A stretch of 61,136 nucleotides of DNA from Fibrobacter sp. (lineage in GTDB: Bacteria > Fibrobacterota > Chitinivibrionia > Chitinivibrionales > Chitinispirillaceae): positions 1 through 61,136 of the forward strand of contig JAAYIG010000058.1 in the NCBI GenBank assembly GCA_012523595.1, written 5' to 3'. Every line of letters starts with the position of its first letter. The first letter of the stretch is position 1. Under the pieces are notes generated by a model. That model saw only the letters and a list, made by a program, of their open reading frames with translations, searched no databases and was not told where the DNA came from. A program made the translations under genes and the position numbers. Of this stretch, positions 1 through 8,634 are shown piece after piece.

Positions 1-243
1 AAAGTTAACCCGCTGCATGAATTTGGAGATGGTTTCTTCGCTGGATTGAACCACCAGGTGATAGTGGTCATCCATGATAGACCAGGAGAAGCATTTAAAG
101 GCATACTTTTCCTTGGAGATAGAGATCTGTTTGAGCAGGAATTTTTTCATTTTCTCACTGGAGAATGCTTTGAGTTCAGGGATGCAGGCGGATCTGATTT
201 GGTAGAAGGCGTTCGGGACGATCATTCTTGGTTTAGTCGCCAT
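1..243 (-). CDS. REP-associated (Y1_Tnp/IS200-like) transposase, 3' part cut by window edge
   Basis: The first 81 codons are visible; the rest runs off the left edge. The protein starts MATKPRMIVPNAFYQIR and contains WSIMDDHYHLVVQS. The HYH there is the HUH histidine pair that binds the divalent metal in Y1 single-strand DNA transposases. A clear Shine-Dalgarno (TAAGGAGGA on the minus strand) precedes the ATG. The single-domain N-terminus fits RAYT-type proteins, which act on short palindromic repeats rather than forming a classical insertion sequence. The catalytic tyrosine lies beyond the edge, so activity cannot be judged. A related but different family member begins at the right end of the window. 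Confidence 0.85.
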   Translation of the reverse strand, partial: MATKPRMIVPNAFYQIRSACIPELKAFSSEKMKKFLLKQISISKEKYAFKCFSWSIMDDHYHLVVQSSEETISKFMQRVNF

Positions 244-649
244 GAGTCCTCCTTAGCTTTACAGGTGCTTATCCGGATGATTATTCAAAGTGGAAAAAAG
301 AGTAGCAAAAATCGGGGCTGTTTTAAATCACAGATTTATCTCTGGGGTAGCCTTACCCGGGGATAACTTGCTGCCTTAAGTCTTAGTCACTATTTCATCT
401 CTGAGGTAAAAGTCTCTGAGGTAAAAGTTCACCCCCCTGAGCAAATTCACCTCCAAGATGACCTATTGCTTCAAGACACAATAATGTTTGTCAATCTTGT
501 GGGCGCAATGAAAAACCCCGAAGTAATAAGCAACCCTGAACGCTAAATCACTGAATCACCTCAAAGGGAAAACACGCACATCAATTCTTTTCTCCAAAAT
601 CCACCACTTATTGTATATTATTACCAGATTTTTTCTCTCAGGAGTTCTT
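244..649. other. Intergenic region with repeat remnants
   Basis: About 400 bases without a convincing gene. The region holds copy A of a degenerate dispersed repeat (see the repeat entry) and a short GGGGTA/TACCCC-type inverted repeat near 344-358. The rest is AT-rich and shows no RNA gene that I recognise. It also contains the upstream regions of the transposase and of the PEGA gene. Confidence 0.5.
371..427 (-). repeat. Dispersed degenerate intergenic repeat, copy A
   Basis: On the minus strand this reads ACTTTTACCTCAGAG twice in tandem, then TGAAATAGTGAC and CTTAAGG, followed by CCCGGGTAA. The core TTACCTC-N-GAG-N-TGAAAT-N-GTGAC is shared with copy B near 3116. The CTTAAG and CCCGGG blocks recur in the same order in copies B and C. 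No coding potential is apparent. Confidence 0.5.
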
Positions 650-1330
650 ATGAAACCATCTCTCTTCTCCATCTTTGCTCTGATTCTGGGGGCCTGCCTT
701 AATATCCATGCCCAACCCCTTTCTGCTGACTCCCTTACCCCAGGCGATACATCAGAGGCCATTCCAGAAAAAAGTGTTACCCTGATCATAAAAACTGAAC
801 CCGCAGGTGCTGCTGTATACCTTAACGATTCTCTCCGGGGGCTTAGTCCGATTACTGCTGAAGACCTGGATACTGGCAGACATCTCCTTATTCTTAAAAA
901 AAGTGGATACTACCAAAAGAAAGTTGAATTCAGAATAGACACTATCGGGACCACTGAACTGAACATAGTTCTCCAGCAACCTGGTGGATTGTCCATAACA
1001 ACTGAACCATCAGGGGCAACTTTGTTTATCGATGATAAACAGGTAGGAGTGGCTCCATATTCTGACTCCCGCTTAAGACCAGGAGAGCATCTGGTTAGGG
1101 CCATCTTGACTAATCATGAACCCTTCCAAACGAAGGTGAATATTAAAAGTGGGGTTGCTGATCAATTGAAGATCTCCCTTAAGCTTTCCAAAGCCTATAC
1201 AGATTCTCTTGAAAACGCACGGATAGAGAGTCAGCGCAATCGAAGACGGTTCAGTTCCATTCTGGTAATAGGGGCTTTTGTGGTCTTTGGAATAATCCTT
1301 TTCGCAGTTGAAAAACAGACCAGTCAATGA
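650..1330 (+). CDS. Two-PEGA-domain envelope protein with C-terminal membrane anchor
   Basis: The start is placed at the ATG preceded by AGGAGTTCTT; a TTG 39 bases upstream is in frame but lacks a Shine-Dalgarno. The N-terminus is a signal sequence with a possible lipobox (LGAC). Two PEGA repeats follow, about residues 40-100 (IKTEPAGAAVYLNDS) and 110-175 (ITTEPSGATLFIDDK). PEGA domains are beta-rich surface modules of roughly 70 residues that are thought to bind or scaffold at the cell wall. A hydrophobic segment near the C-terminus (ILVIGAFVVFGIILFAV) could anchor the protein. The stop overlaps the next start in an ATGA, so the gene is translationally coupled to the SUMF1-domain gene. The precise role is unknown. 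Confidence 0.8.
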   Translation: MKPSLFSIFALILGACLNIHAQPLSADSLTPGDTSEAIPEKSVTLIIKTEPAGAAVYLNDSLRGLSPITAEDLDTGRHLLILKKSGYYQKKVEFRIDTIGTTELNIVLQQPGGLSITTEPSGATLFIDDKQVGVAPYSDSRLRPGEHLVRAILTNHEPFQTKVNIKSGVADQLKISLKLSKAYTDSLENARIESQRNRRRFSSILVIGAFVVFGIILFAVEKQTSQ

Positions 1331-2076
1331 AAAAACTTCTGCTGGTGTTAATAAGTGTTTGTGCGCTTCCCTCTCTTGCGCAGACTGTTACTGTTCCGGC
1401 TGGCACTTTTGTAATGGGTGATAAAAATGGTGAAAGTGATGAGCGCCTGGAGCATCCTGTTACCCTTTCTTCATTTAAGATTGATCGATTTGAGGTCACA
1501 GAGGCGCAATATGATTCCTGTGTAAAAGCGGGGCACTGCACTCCAGCTCATTATGATGATGGGAAGTGCCTTATCTGGAATGGGAAGGAGTTTCAGAAGA
1601 CAAGAGTGCCTTCGCAATACCGTAATCCTGGATATCCGGTTCAGTGCGTGACCTGGTATCAGGCGCAGGCATATTGTCGATGGAAGAAGATGAAACTGCC
1701 GACAGAGGCTCAATGGGAGTATGCTGCTGGTTGTGGTACAAAGTCCATTTATTCATGGGGAAACAGTACTCCGGATAAAAATAAATGTGTTTTTGCTGGA
1801 AACGGGGGGCCCGGACAGACAGGCAGGTGTGCTGCTAACAAATGGGGACTCCATGATATGACAGGGAACGCCTGGGAGTGGACAGCAGATAATTATGAAA
1901 AGGATTACTATTCCTATTCTGAGGAAAATAATCCCTCAGGTCCCCCGACAAGCCTCTACAAGGTGATAAGGGGTGGAGGTTGGTACAGCGGACCCATGCA
2001 ACTGCGAATCACAAACCGTCACTGGTTTTCTCCGGATTTTGCCGAAGCCAGTATCGGGTTCAGATGTGTGCAATGA
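1327..2076 (+). CDS. Secreted SUMF1/FGE-sulfatase-type domain protein
   Basis: A signal peptide (MKKLLLVLISVCALPSLAQ) is followed by one complete formylglycine-generating-enzyme-type fold of about 225 residues. Family landmarks visible are PAGTFVMGD, HPVTLSSFKIDRFEVTEAQ, the LPTEAQWEYAA segment, HDMTGNAWEWTAD, VIRGGGWYSG and the terminal IGFRCV. The protein is rich in cysteine, consistent with export. Most bacterial members are not true sulfatase-modifying enzymes, and no sulfatase gene is nearby, so a binding or scaffold role is as likely as catalysis. It overlaps the PEGA gene by 4 bases, and the two probably make a surface complex. A second SUMF1 domain ends the large PKD protein encoded at 28.9-31.7 kb. 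Confidence 0.85.
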   Translation: MKKLLLVLISVCALPSLAQTVTVPAGTFVMGDKNGESDERLEHPVTLSSFKIDRFEVTEAQYDSCVKAGHCTPAHYDDGKCLIWNGKEFQKTRVPSQYRNPGYPVQCVTWYQAQAYCRWKKMKLPTEAQWEYAAGCGTKSIYSWGNSTPDKNKCVFAGNGGPGQTGRCAANKWGLHDMTGNAWEWTADNYEKDYYSYSEENNPSGPPTSLYKVIRGGGWYSGPMQLRITNRHWFSPDFAEASIGFRCVQ

Positions 2077-2159
2077 TCTTAATATGGCAACGGATGTGAT
2101 TTAATCATTGAGTTAGCTCTGAAGCAAAACTCATTTTCTCACAAAAAAGGAAAACTAAA

Positions 2160-2789
2160 ATGTGGAAATTATCTGTTGCCCTCTATTGCCTCTCATTTTC
2201 CCTTCTTCTGTTTTCCTTTCCTGTTTTCTCATCTGAATCTTATAACATTGACAAATATGGCCGGCGAATTCAATTGGACGGTTTTCTGCTTGAATGGAGT
2301 GCCGAAACATCTAAGAAATGGGGGGATTCCTGGCGGTGGGATGCTCTGAGGACTCCTGAAGGGCTGGCGGGATATCTGCGTTCAGAGGGAAAACTAAAAT
2401 GTACTGAATGGAAATTCAGTTTTGAAACACAAAAGGGTAATACCATCCCTGTAAGTATTCCCGTTCCTCCGGTCGACTCTGATTATTACAAGGTGGACCG
2501 CAAAACTTTAGACAGTCTCCAAACGGTTTCAATTGAATGGGTTATCCCATGGAACCGGATGGACACAACCGGCGCCGGGAAATTTACGCTGCTTGTCAAT
2601 GGAGTCAGTGCCTGCGGCGATACACTGAAAGAGATAATGCTTACGGGTTCTGAGGAGAATAAAACCGGTATTATTACCTTACCGGTTGTAGTCCAGGGTA
2701 TACTTATTGTGATTCTGGCTGCAATTTACATTGTTATAAAAATCAGGATTCGGAATCAAACTGCTCGAAAGGGATCGCCTCGTCGATAA
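2160..2789 (+). CDS. Hypothetical exported protein with C-terminal membrane anchor
   Basis: I do not recognise the family with confidence. The 209-residue protein has an N-terminal signal segment (LSFSLLLFSFPVFSSES) and a soluble central part with many Trp residues (DGFLLEWSAETSKKWGDSW). That central pattern loosely resembles CBM9-like or outer-surface sugar-binding domains. A strong transmembrane helix at about residues 177-195 (VQGILIVILAAIYIVIKI) is followed by a basic tail (RKGSPRR). The context, just after the PEGA/SUMF1 pair, suggests an envelope role. The 3' end overlaps the convergent Trm112-like gene by 47 bases. Confidence 0.6.
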   Translation: MWKLSVALYCLSFSLLLFSFPVFSSESYNIDKYGRRIQLDGFLLEWSAETSKKWGDSWRWDALRTPEGLAGYLRSEGKLKCTEWKFSFETQKGNTIPVSIPVPPVDSDYYKVDRKTLDSLQTVSIEWVIPWNRMDTTGAGKFTLLVNGVSACGDTLKEIMLTGSEENKTGIITLPVVVQGILIVILAAIYIVIKIRIRNQTARKGSPRR

Positions 2790-3009
2790 GCATTATTGGA
2801 ATATCCTCCCGGATAGGGTAGAGGTATTTGCGATCCTCTCTGAGCAAACCGGCATCTATCGGTTCACTTATTATCTCTCCCGCACGGTTTTTCAATTCAC
2901 CTGATTTAATTCTGGAATTGATTGCTTGGATTGTTTTGCCACTGATCAGGACGAGATCCTGTTTTGTTTCAGGACAACATAATATATCCAACAATTCTTT
3001 ATCGACCAT
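2743..3009 (-). CDS. Trm112-like (UPF0434) small protein
   Basis: An 88-residue protein with the family's opening (LLDILCCPETKQDL) and closing block (YLYPIREDIPIMLIDEAI). Bacterial Trm112-like proteins are about 60 residues with a zinc-ribbon-like fold; in eukaryotes and archaea Trm112 activates several methyltransferases. This copy has a middle insert of roughly 25 residues. It keeps only CC at the first metal site and has no second Cys pair, so zinc binding is doubtful. The initiator has GGAGAG upstream on the minus strand. Its tail-to-tail overlap with the preceding gene is unusual but both reading frames look genuine. Confidence 0.8.
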   Translation of the reverse strand: MVDKELLDILCCPETKQDLVLISGKTIQAINSRIKSGELKNRAGEIISEPIDAGLLREDRKYLYPIREDIPIMLIDEAIPFEQFDSES

Positions 3010-3115
3010 AAGCTCTCCTGTTTAGAATACATAGAAATCTACTTTATTTTTCGTGAATCTGCAATTATAATGGAAGAGGGATGGTTTGTGTCTTAAAGAT
3101 ATATCGTTTTCAACC

Positions 3116-3212
3116 TTACCTCTGAGCTGAAATTGTGACATAAACCATAGATTCATAAAATTACCTCCGGGGTGAAAAAGTGCCTTAAGGCGTTTTCCCA
3201 ACCCGGGTTACC
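3116..3212 (+). repeat. Dispersed degenerate intergenic repeat, copy B
   Basis: Two successive units begin TTACCTC. The first is TTACCTCTGAGCTGAAAT followed by TGTGAC. The second is TTACCTCCGGGGTGAAAA followed by GTGCCTTAAGG. The stretch ends ACCCGGGTTACC. Order and content match copy A read on its minus strand. This region and the hairpins after it occupy most of the gap between the Trm112-like gene and the next gene; nothing else was seen in that gap. Confidence 0.5.
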
Positions 3213-3232
3213 TGGTTTGATTTGGTTATAGA

Positions 3233-3273
3233 GGCGGCATTTATGCCGCCGATATTACGCCACGAATGTGGCG
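3233..3273. repeat. Pair of adjacent perfect hairpins (REP-like)
   Basis: Two short palindromes lie 7 bases apart: GGCGGCAT-TT-ATGCCGCC (3233-3250) and CGCCAC-GAAT-GTGGCG (3258-3273). Neither is followed by a T-run, so an intrinsic terminator is unlikely. Paired palindromes of this size are typical of REP/BIME-like elements mobilised by RAYT transposases, and the window has two RAYT genes. I did not find another copy here, so that link is inference. Confidence 0.45.
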
Positions 3274-3403
3274 AATAACATCAAACATCACAAATACCAC
3301 CGAAAAATCCAATTCACCTAAAGTCGCCATTTTCACCGCCCCATACTCTGCCATTTCTTATTTTTACCATTGATGTTTCTTCTGATCGATTGAACGGGAC
3401 ACA

Positions 3404-5188
3404 GTGAGTAGCCAAATAATCTCCGGATTTGCACAATATATCGGGAAGCTGCCATCAGCTTGGGTTTTTGCCCATTTCCTGAAGGGTTCAGACACATCCA
3501 GAAGAATCCTTTCATCGAGCAAAATCGCCCAGGCAGCGGCTGAATTTTCCAGACCGGAATCTCTCAGAGACAGGTACCTCGGATTGGACAACAATAACCA
3601 GCTCCGATGTGCTCTGGCTTACCTGACCGGGGATACGGGGCTTGTATTGGAACAGGAGCCATTTGCAGATCCTCTGGTCCTTTCATTTCTGGTTTATGCT
3701 GCTAAAAACCAGTCCGGGACTGTACGCATCTTCGGATTTGATGAATTTGAGCAATCTCTGAGACCTTATATGATCAGGACATTGCTTGACAATGCGGCAG
3801 AACCGGTTGAAAGCCAGCCTGTCACAACCTGGGTCTGGCGGATGCTCAATGATATCACTGTCATTGCCGGTCTGGGTTTCCAGGGGCAGTTGAAGAAAAA
3901 AAAGACGGGTGGGCTCACAAGGACAGCTTCATCTCAGATAAAAAAGTTGACCGATGCAGGCTCGCAGCTTAAATCTGAAAGCGGTGATAGTATCTCCAGG
4001 CTGGGAATTGCCTACTGCAGAAGCAGAAAAATTCTTTACGAAACAGAACAGGAATTCCTTTTTAATCAACCAGCCTTCCGGTCATGGCTCGCTGAGAGTC
4101 CGGATCAGCGGTACAAAGATCTGGTGGAGTTTACATTCAGGTACTCCGGCGGGTGGCGGCAGGAGATGCTCCATGAGTTGATTAACAACAGCAGTGATAA
4201 ATGGATCAGGACTTCGGTTTTTCCGGAACAGGACAGGCAGCAGGCAATAAATACGCTGTTGGCACTGAGGTTTTCTGGTGTTCTTGAACTAAGGAAAAAA
4301 GGTACCGGTCTTGTTTTTGGTAAGCCCCGTTTCATTGGTCCGGGTGACATCTCCAAAACAGAAATTGTCATCCCTGCTGATTTCACTGTGATTATTCCTC
4401 AGGAGGCTGACAGCTCAGATCTCTTCAGTTTCATGCAGGCAGGTGAGCTTGGTACTCTGGACCGGGTCTACAAAGGCAGAATAGAGAAAACGGTCATCGC
4501 GGATTCTCTGAGCAGAGGGGTGACTGGAGAGAGCATCCTTCAGTGGCTTACAGGATGGAATGCTCCTGTAAATGTCATAGAGACAGTCCGGGAATGGTTG
4601 AGGGAGTTTTATCGTCTTTACATTACAGAAAGAGATCTGCTCGTTTCAGGTGAAAAGAAGATTACCGGGCAGATCGAATCCTATGAACCGCTTCGTTCTC
4701 TGCTTGAACCGTTATCTGCTGATGCAGTTTATCTGATAAAAAGAGGCAACGAAAACAGAGTCAGGGAGATTCTTGCGGGGCTGGGGTTTGACTATCGCAT
4801 GCCTGGACAGGATCAGTTCCCTGCAGTACCGGAGGCTGCTCTTTCCTCCGATCAGTCTCCTGTTCAGGAATTCTACCCTCTTACCCAACCCGATTCAGAG
4901 AAGCCGGAACCATCAGTCCAGATGAGGAATACAAAGTATGGAAGAGAACTGAAGCAGCTTGAAACAAGTGAGATGCTGCATGTGGTCGATTATGCGATCC
5001 TTACGGGTCAGTTACTGGTATTCGAGTATGAGGGGAGTCCATACATAAAGAAAAATACCTATGTGGTCGATCCCATATCTTGTCAAAAGGGTGTTGAGCC
5101 CATTGTGGAGGGAGAAGTCTCTCCCGGCAGATCTAAGAAACAGTTTTACTTGAAAAGAATAAGCAGGATCGGAGTCCTTCCAAAATGA
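3404..5188 (+). CDS. XPB-associated protein with Helicase_C_3-like and C-terminal WYL-like domains
   Basis: A 594-residue protein with no helicase motor motifs. Residues about 320-460 (VIPADFTVIIPQEADSS, then SLSRGVTGESILQWL) match the XPB/Ssl2-type Helicase_C_3 module. The N-terminal region of the XPB helicase at 24.7 kb in this window has the same pattern. The C-terminal 70 residues (VVDYAILTGQLLVFEYEG ... FYLKRISRIGVL) resemble a WYL domain. Actinobacterial helicase-associated proteins have a similar composition. The start is GTG: an in-frame TGA lies just upstream and no other initiator precedes the conserved region. The stop overlaps the dnaE start (ATGA), so the two are translationally coupled. 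I infer a role in repair or transcription-coupled DNA opening alongside XPB. Confidence 0.7.
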   Translation: MSSQIISGFAQYIGKLPSAWVFAHFLKGSDTSRRILSSSKIAQAAAEFSRPESLRDRYLGLDNNNQLRCALAYLTGDTGLVLEQEPFADPLVLSFLVYAAKNQSGTVRIFGFDEFEQSLRPYMIRTLLDNAAEPVESQPVTTWVWRMLNDITVIAGLGFQGQLKKKKTGGLTRTASSQIKKLTDAGSQLKSESGDSISRLGIAYCRSRKILYETEQEFLFNQPAFRSWLAESPDQRYKDLVEFTFRYSGGWRQEMLHELINNSSDKWIRTSVFPEQDRQQAINTLLALRFSGVLELRKKGTGLVFGKPRFIGPGDISKTEIVIPADFTVIIPQEADSSDLFSFMQAGELGTLDRVYKGRIEKTVIADSLSRGVTGESILQWLTGWNAPVNVIETVREWLREFYRLYITERDLLVSGEKKITGQIESYEPLRSLLEPLSADAVYLIKRGNENRVREILAGLGFDYRMPGQDQFPAVPEAALSSDQSPVQEFYPLTQPDSEKPEPSVQMRNTKYGRELKQLETSEMLHVVDYAILTGQLLVFEYEGSPYIKKNTYVVDPISCQKGVEPIVEGEVSPGRSKKQFYLKRISRIGVLPK

Positions 5189-8100
5189 GCGCTAATTTTG
5201 TCCATCTTCACAATCATACAGAGTACAGCTTTCTCGACGGGGCTATAAAAATTAAAGACCTGGTCAAGAAGGCTAAAGAGTTCGGAATGCCCGCACTGGC
5301 TATTACTGATCATGGCGGAATGTTTGGTGCAATTGAATTCTACGAAGCCTGCATGTCTGACGGTATAAAGCCTGTACTGGGTTTCGAAGCCTATGTGGCA
5401 GCAGGTTCGAGACATGACAGAATGATAAGCAAAGATGAACGCTCATACCATCATCTGATTCTGTTGGCCAAAGATAATACCGGATGGAAAAACCTGATGC
5501 GTCTCAGCAGTATCGGGTATCTCGAAGGTTTTTATTACAAACCGAGAATTGACATGGAGGTACTCCGGGAATACAGCCAGGGAATAATCGCGACATCAGC
5601 GTGTATTGCAGGAGCTATCCCCAGGGCTATTCTTGATGGGGACAGGGAAAAAGCGGTTAAAATCGCTCAGGAATACCTGTCAATATTCGGAGAGGGCAAT
5701 TTTTATTTCGAGCTGCAGAATCATAATATTGATGAGGAAATTGTGGCCTTTGACGAGATGATAAAACTGGGAAGAGAACTGGGGATTCCGTTTATCGTTG
5801 CCAATGATGCTCACTATTTGCGGAAAGAGGACGCACAGTCCCATGAGGTGCTCCTGTGTATACAGACAGGGACAACCATGAACGACCCGAATCGGTTCAG
5901 ATTCTCATCTGACCAGCTCTACTTCAAATCTCCCCAGGAGATGGCTGCCCTGTTTCCCGATATCCCCGAAGCCATGAGCAATACACTCGAAATAGCTGAG
6001 AAGTGTAATGTGACTGTCAAGATCAAGCCGCAACTTCCGGTCCCCGATGTTCCCCAGGGCTTTGAAAATCCCGAGAGCTACCTCTCTTCGATTGCAAAAG
6101 CCGGCCTGAAAGAGAAATACGCGCATATTACTCCCGGACTTACGGAACGGCTCGAATACGAACTGAAAGTCATCTGTTCCATGGGATTTGCAGGATATTT
6201 CCTGATTGTCAGGGACTTTGTTGCTACCGCACAGAAAATGGGAGTGATGGTGGGTTGCAGAGGGTCGGCAGCAGGAAGCTTGGTGGCCTATGTAATCGGG
6301 ATTACCAGTGTTGATCCCATTAAATTCGACCTGATCTTCGAGCGTTTCCTGAATCCCGAAAGAGTGTCGATGCCTGATGCGGATATAGATTTTGCTGACC
6401 GTGACCGGTACAAGGTGATCGACTATGTTATCGGGAAGTACGGACGGGATGCGGTGTGCCAGATAATAAATTTCGGGCGAATGAAAGCCAAAATGGTGAT
6501 CAAGGATGTTGCCAGAGCCATGGGTGTGCCTGTTGCGGAAGCCAACCGGCTCTCCTCGATGGTAAATGAGAAGACACTTGACGAATCTATAAAGGCAAAC
6601 GGTGAACTTGCAAGAACCATCGAGGGAAACACCGTATATCAGGAGCTTTTCCGTCACGCGGGAGTTCTCGAGGGACTAGCGAGACAGGCGGGAATGCATG
6701 CCGGAGGAGTGATTATCGCCCCGGGTGAGGTTGTAAACTGGGCTCCGCTTTTCAAGCAGCCTGGTGCCGATACTGTAATGACCCAGTTTGATATGAATTT
6801 CGTGGAAAAGGTCGGACTCATCAAGATGGATTTTCTGGGGCTTAGAACCCTCACTGTTCTTCAGGAAACCATCCGGCTGATCAGGAAATACCACGGAAAA
6901 GTCATTGACTTGTGGAAACTTCCCGATGGTGACCAGACAACATACGAATTATTCGGTAAAGGAGAGACAACAGGAGTTTTCCAGTTTGAATCGCAGGGAA
7001 TGCAGGATTACTTAAGAAAGCTTAAGCCGACCTGTGTGGAAGACCTTATCGCCATGGCCGCTCTTTATCGTCCGGGACCGATGGCCAATATCGACACCTT
7101 TATCAGACGTAAACACGGCAAAGAGGAAATTGCTTACCTTCATCCTATGCTCAAGGAAATCCTGGAGGTTACCTATGGAGTAATCATCTACCAGGAGCAG
7201 GTGATGCGTATTGCACAGAAAATGGGCGGATTCTCTCTTGGTCAGGCTGATGTTCTGCGGAAAGCGATGGGGAAGAAAAAAGCCGATGTTATGGAGGAGA
7301 TGGGGAGCAAGTTTGTTGAGGGAGCCAAAGCAAAGGGCATCGATGCAAAGGTGGCACGGGAAGTATTCGAGTTGATGGCCAAGTTTGCGGAGTATGGTTT
7401 CAATAAAGCTCATGCAACAGTATACGCTCATGTTTCCTATCAGGCTGCTTATCTCAAGGCTCATTATCCCCTGGAATATATGACCGCCAACCTGACATCA
7501 TGGATAGGAAACCAGGAGAATTTCCTTATAATCAAAAACGAATCTGAACGGATGGGTGTCAGGATTCTGCCTCCTGATATCAACAGAAGCGAAGGTGAAT
7601 GCAGTATCGATAATGGAAATATCAGACTTGGCATGGAGGCTATCAAGAATGTCGGTAAAGCTGCGGATTCGATTCTTGAAGCACGGAGAACAAAAGGAAA
7701 GTTTACTTCGATCTTTGACCTCTGCAAATCGGTTGATCTGCGGATTGTAAATAAGAAATGTCTTGAATCACTGGTCTGTGCAGGTGCGCTTGATTCACTC
7801 CCGGGTACCCGTGCACAGCTCTTTGCAGCTATCGATAAAGCTATAGAATATGGCGGGAGCTTTCAGAAAGACCGTATCTCCGGGCAGGAAAACCTTTTTG
7901 AGGAACTCTTCACTACTACAGAAAGCGAGCAGCAGGCTTCAATACCGGAGCCTCCCCTTCCCGATGTACAGCCCTGGCCCTACAACCAGCTTCTGCAGCG
8001 CGAAAAAGAAGTCCTCAATTTCTATATCAGCGGTCATCCTCTGGACAGATTTCAGGATGAAATAAAGGGCTTCTCATCCATATCTCTGAAGCAGGAAGTA

Positions 8101-8634
8101 TTAGCAGAAGTCAAAGACGGGGCGACTGTGACTGTGGGTGGGATGATAACAAGCCTCAAAACACATATCCAGAGGGACGGCAGACCGATGGCATTTCTGG
8201 AGATGGAGGAATTTGACGGCTCGATTGAATTGCTTGTGTTCGGAGATGCTTATGAGAAATTCAAACACCTGCTTGCAGTAGACTCGATGGTACTTGTTCA
8301 TGGGCAAGTAAGCAAGCGGGAAGGTGATGAGAAGCCTAAACTCAAGCTTGATAACTGCATTTCACTGTCTGAATCAAGAGAGAAGCTTGCTAAAAGCGTG
8401 CATATCCGGCTTAACACTGCAGGGCTGGAAAAAGAATTTCTCCAGGAAATACATCAGCAGTGCAGCACTAACAAAGGAGAATGCTCATTGATAATACATA
8501 TATTGACCGCAGATGGTAACGAGTACAAAATCCGCTCACGGAATACGAAACTGTCATCCGATCCTGAGGTGCTCAAGATGCTGCGAATGAAAATTGGAAA
8601 GGATAATGTATGGCTGGGAAAAACAGCGGCTTGA
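5185..8634 (+). CDS. dnaE: DNA polymerase III alpha subunit
   Basis: The main replicative polymerase, 1149 residues, normal for DnaE. An N-terminal PHP domain (FVHLHNHTEYSFLDGA, ALAITDHGGMFGAIEFY) precedes the polymerase core. Catalytic aspartates lie in MPDADIDFADRDR at about residues 396-408 and in TQFDMNFVEKVGLIKMDF at about 532-549. The C-terminal part has a helix-hairpin-helix region and an OB fold (VTVGGMITSLKTHIQRDGR ... FDGSIELLVFGDAYEKF, about 975-1035). It is coupled by ATGA to the upstream XPB-associated gene and overlaps plsC by 25 bases, so the three genes form one transcription unit. Nothing suggests truncation. Confidence 0.98.
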   Translation: MSANFVHLHNHTEYSFLDGAIKIKDLVKKAKEFGMPALAITDHGGMFGAIEFYEACMSDGIKPVLGFEAYVAAGSRHDRMISKDERSYHHLILLAKDNTGWKNLMRLSSIGYLEGFYYKPRIDMEVLREYSQGIIATSACIAGAIPRAILDGDREKAVKIAQEYLSIFGEGNFYFELQNHNIDEEIVAFDEMIKLGRELGIPFIVANDAHYLRKEDAQSHEVLLCIQTGTTMNDPNRFRFSSDQLYFKSPQEMAALFPDIPEAMSNTLEIAEKCNVTVKIKPQLPVPDVPQGFENPESYLSSIAKAGLKEKYAHITPGLTERLEYELKVICSMGFAGYFLIVRDFVATAQKMGVMVGCRGSAAGSLVAYVIGITSVDPIKFDLIFERFLNPERVSMPDADIDFADRDRYKVIDYVIGKYGRDAVCQIINFGRMKAKMVIKDVARAMGVPVAEANRLSSMVNEKTLDESIKANGELARTIEGNTVYQELFRHAGVLEGLARQAGMHAGGVIIAPGEVVNWAPLFKQPGADTVMTQFDMNFVEKVGLIKMDFLGLRTLTVLQETIRLIRKYHGKVIDLWKLPDGDQTTYELFGKGETTGVFQFESQGMQDYLRKLKPTCVEDLIAMAALYRPGPMANIDTFIRRKHGKEEIAYLHPMLKEILEVTYGVIIYQEQVMRIAQKMGGFSLGQADVLRKAMGKKKADVMEEMGSKFVEGAKAKGIDAKVAREVFELMAKFAEYGFNKAHATVYAHVSYQAAYLKAHYPLEYMTANLTSWIGNQENFLIIKNESERMGVRILPPDINRSEGECSIDNGNIRLGMEAIKNVGKAADSILEARRTKGKFTSIFDLCKSVDLRIVNKKCLESLVCAGALDSLPGTRAQLFAAIDKAIEYGGSFQKDRISGQENLFEELFTTTESEQQASIPEPPLPDVQPWPYNQLLQREKEVLNFYISGHPLDRFQDEIKGFSSISLKQEVLAEVKDGATVTVGGMITSLKTHIQRDGRPMAFLEMEEFDGSIELLVFGDAYEKFKHLLAVDSMVLVHGQVSKREGDEKPKLKLDNCISLSESREKLAKSVHIRLNTAGLEKEFLQEIHQQCSTNKGECSLIIHILTADGNEYKIRSRNTKLSSDPEVLKMLRMKIGKDNVWLGKTAA

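Noticed and set aside
46-366. Open frame of 106 codons on the plus strand
   Set aside because: It is the antisense shadow of the partial Y1 transposase, which has the HUH motif and a Shine-Dalgarno on the minus strand.
5905-6657. 250-codon minus-strand frame
   Set aside because: Lies entirely inside dnaE and shows no domain; DnaE is certain.
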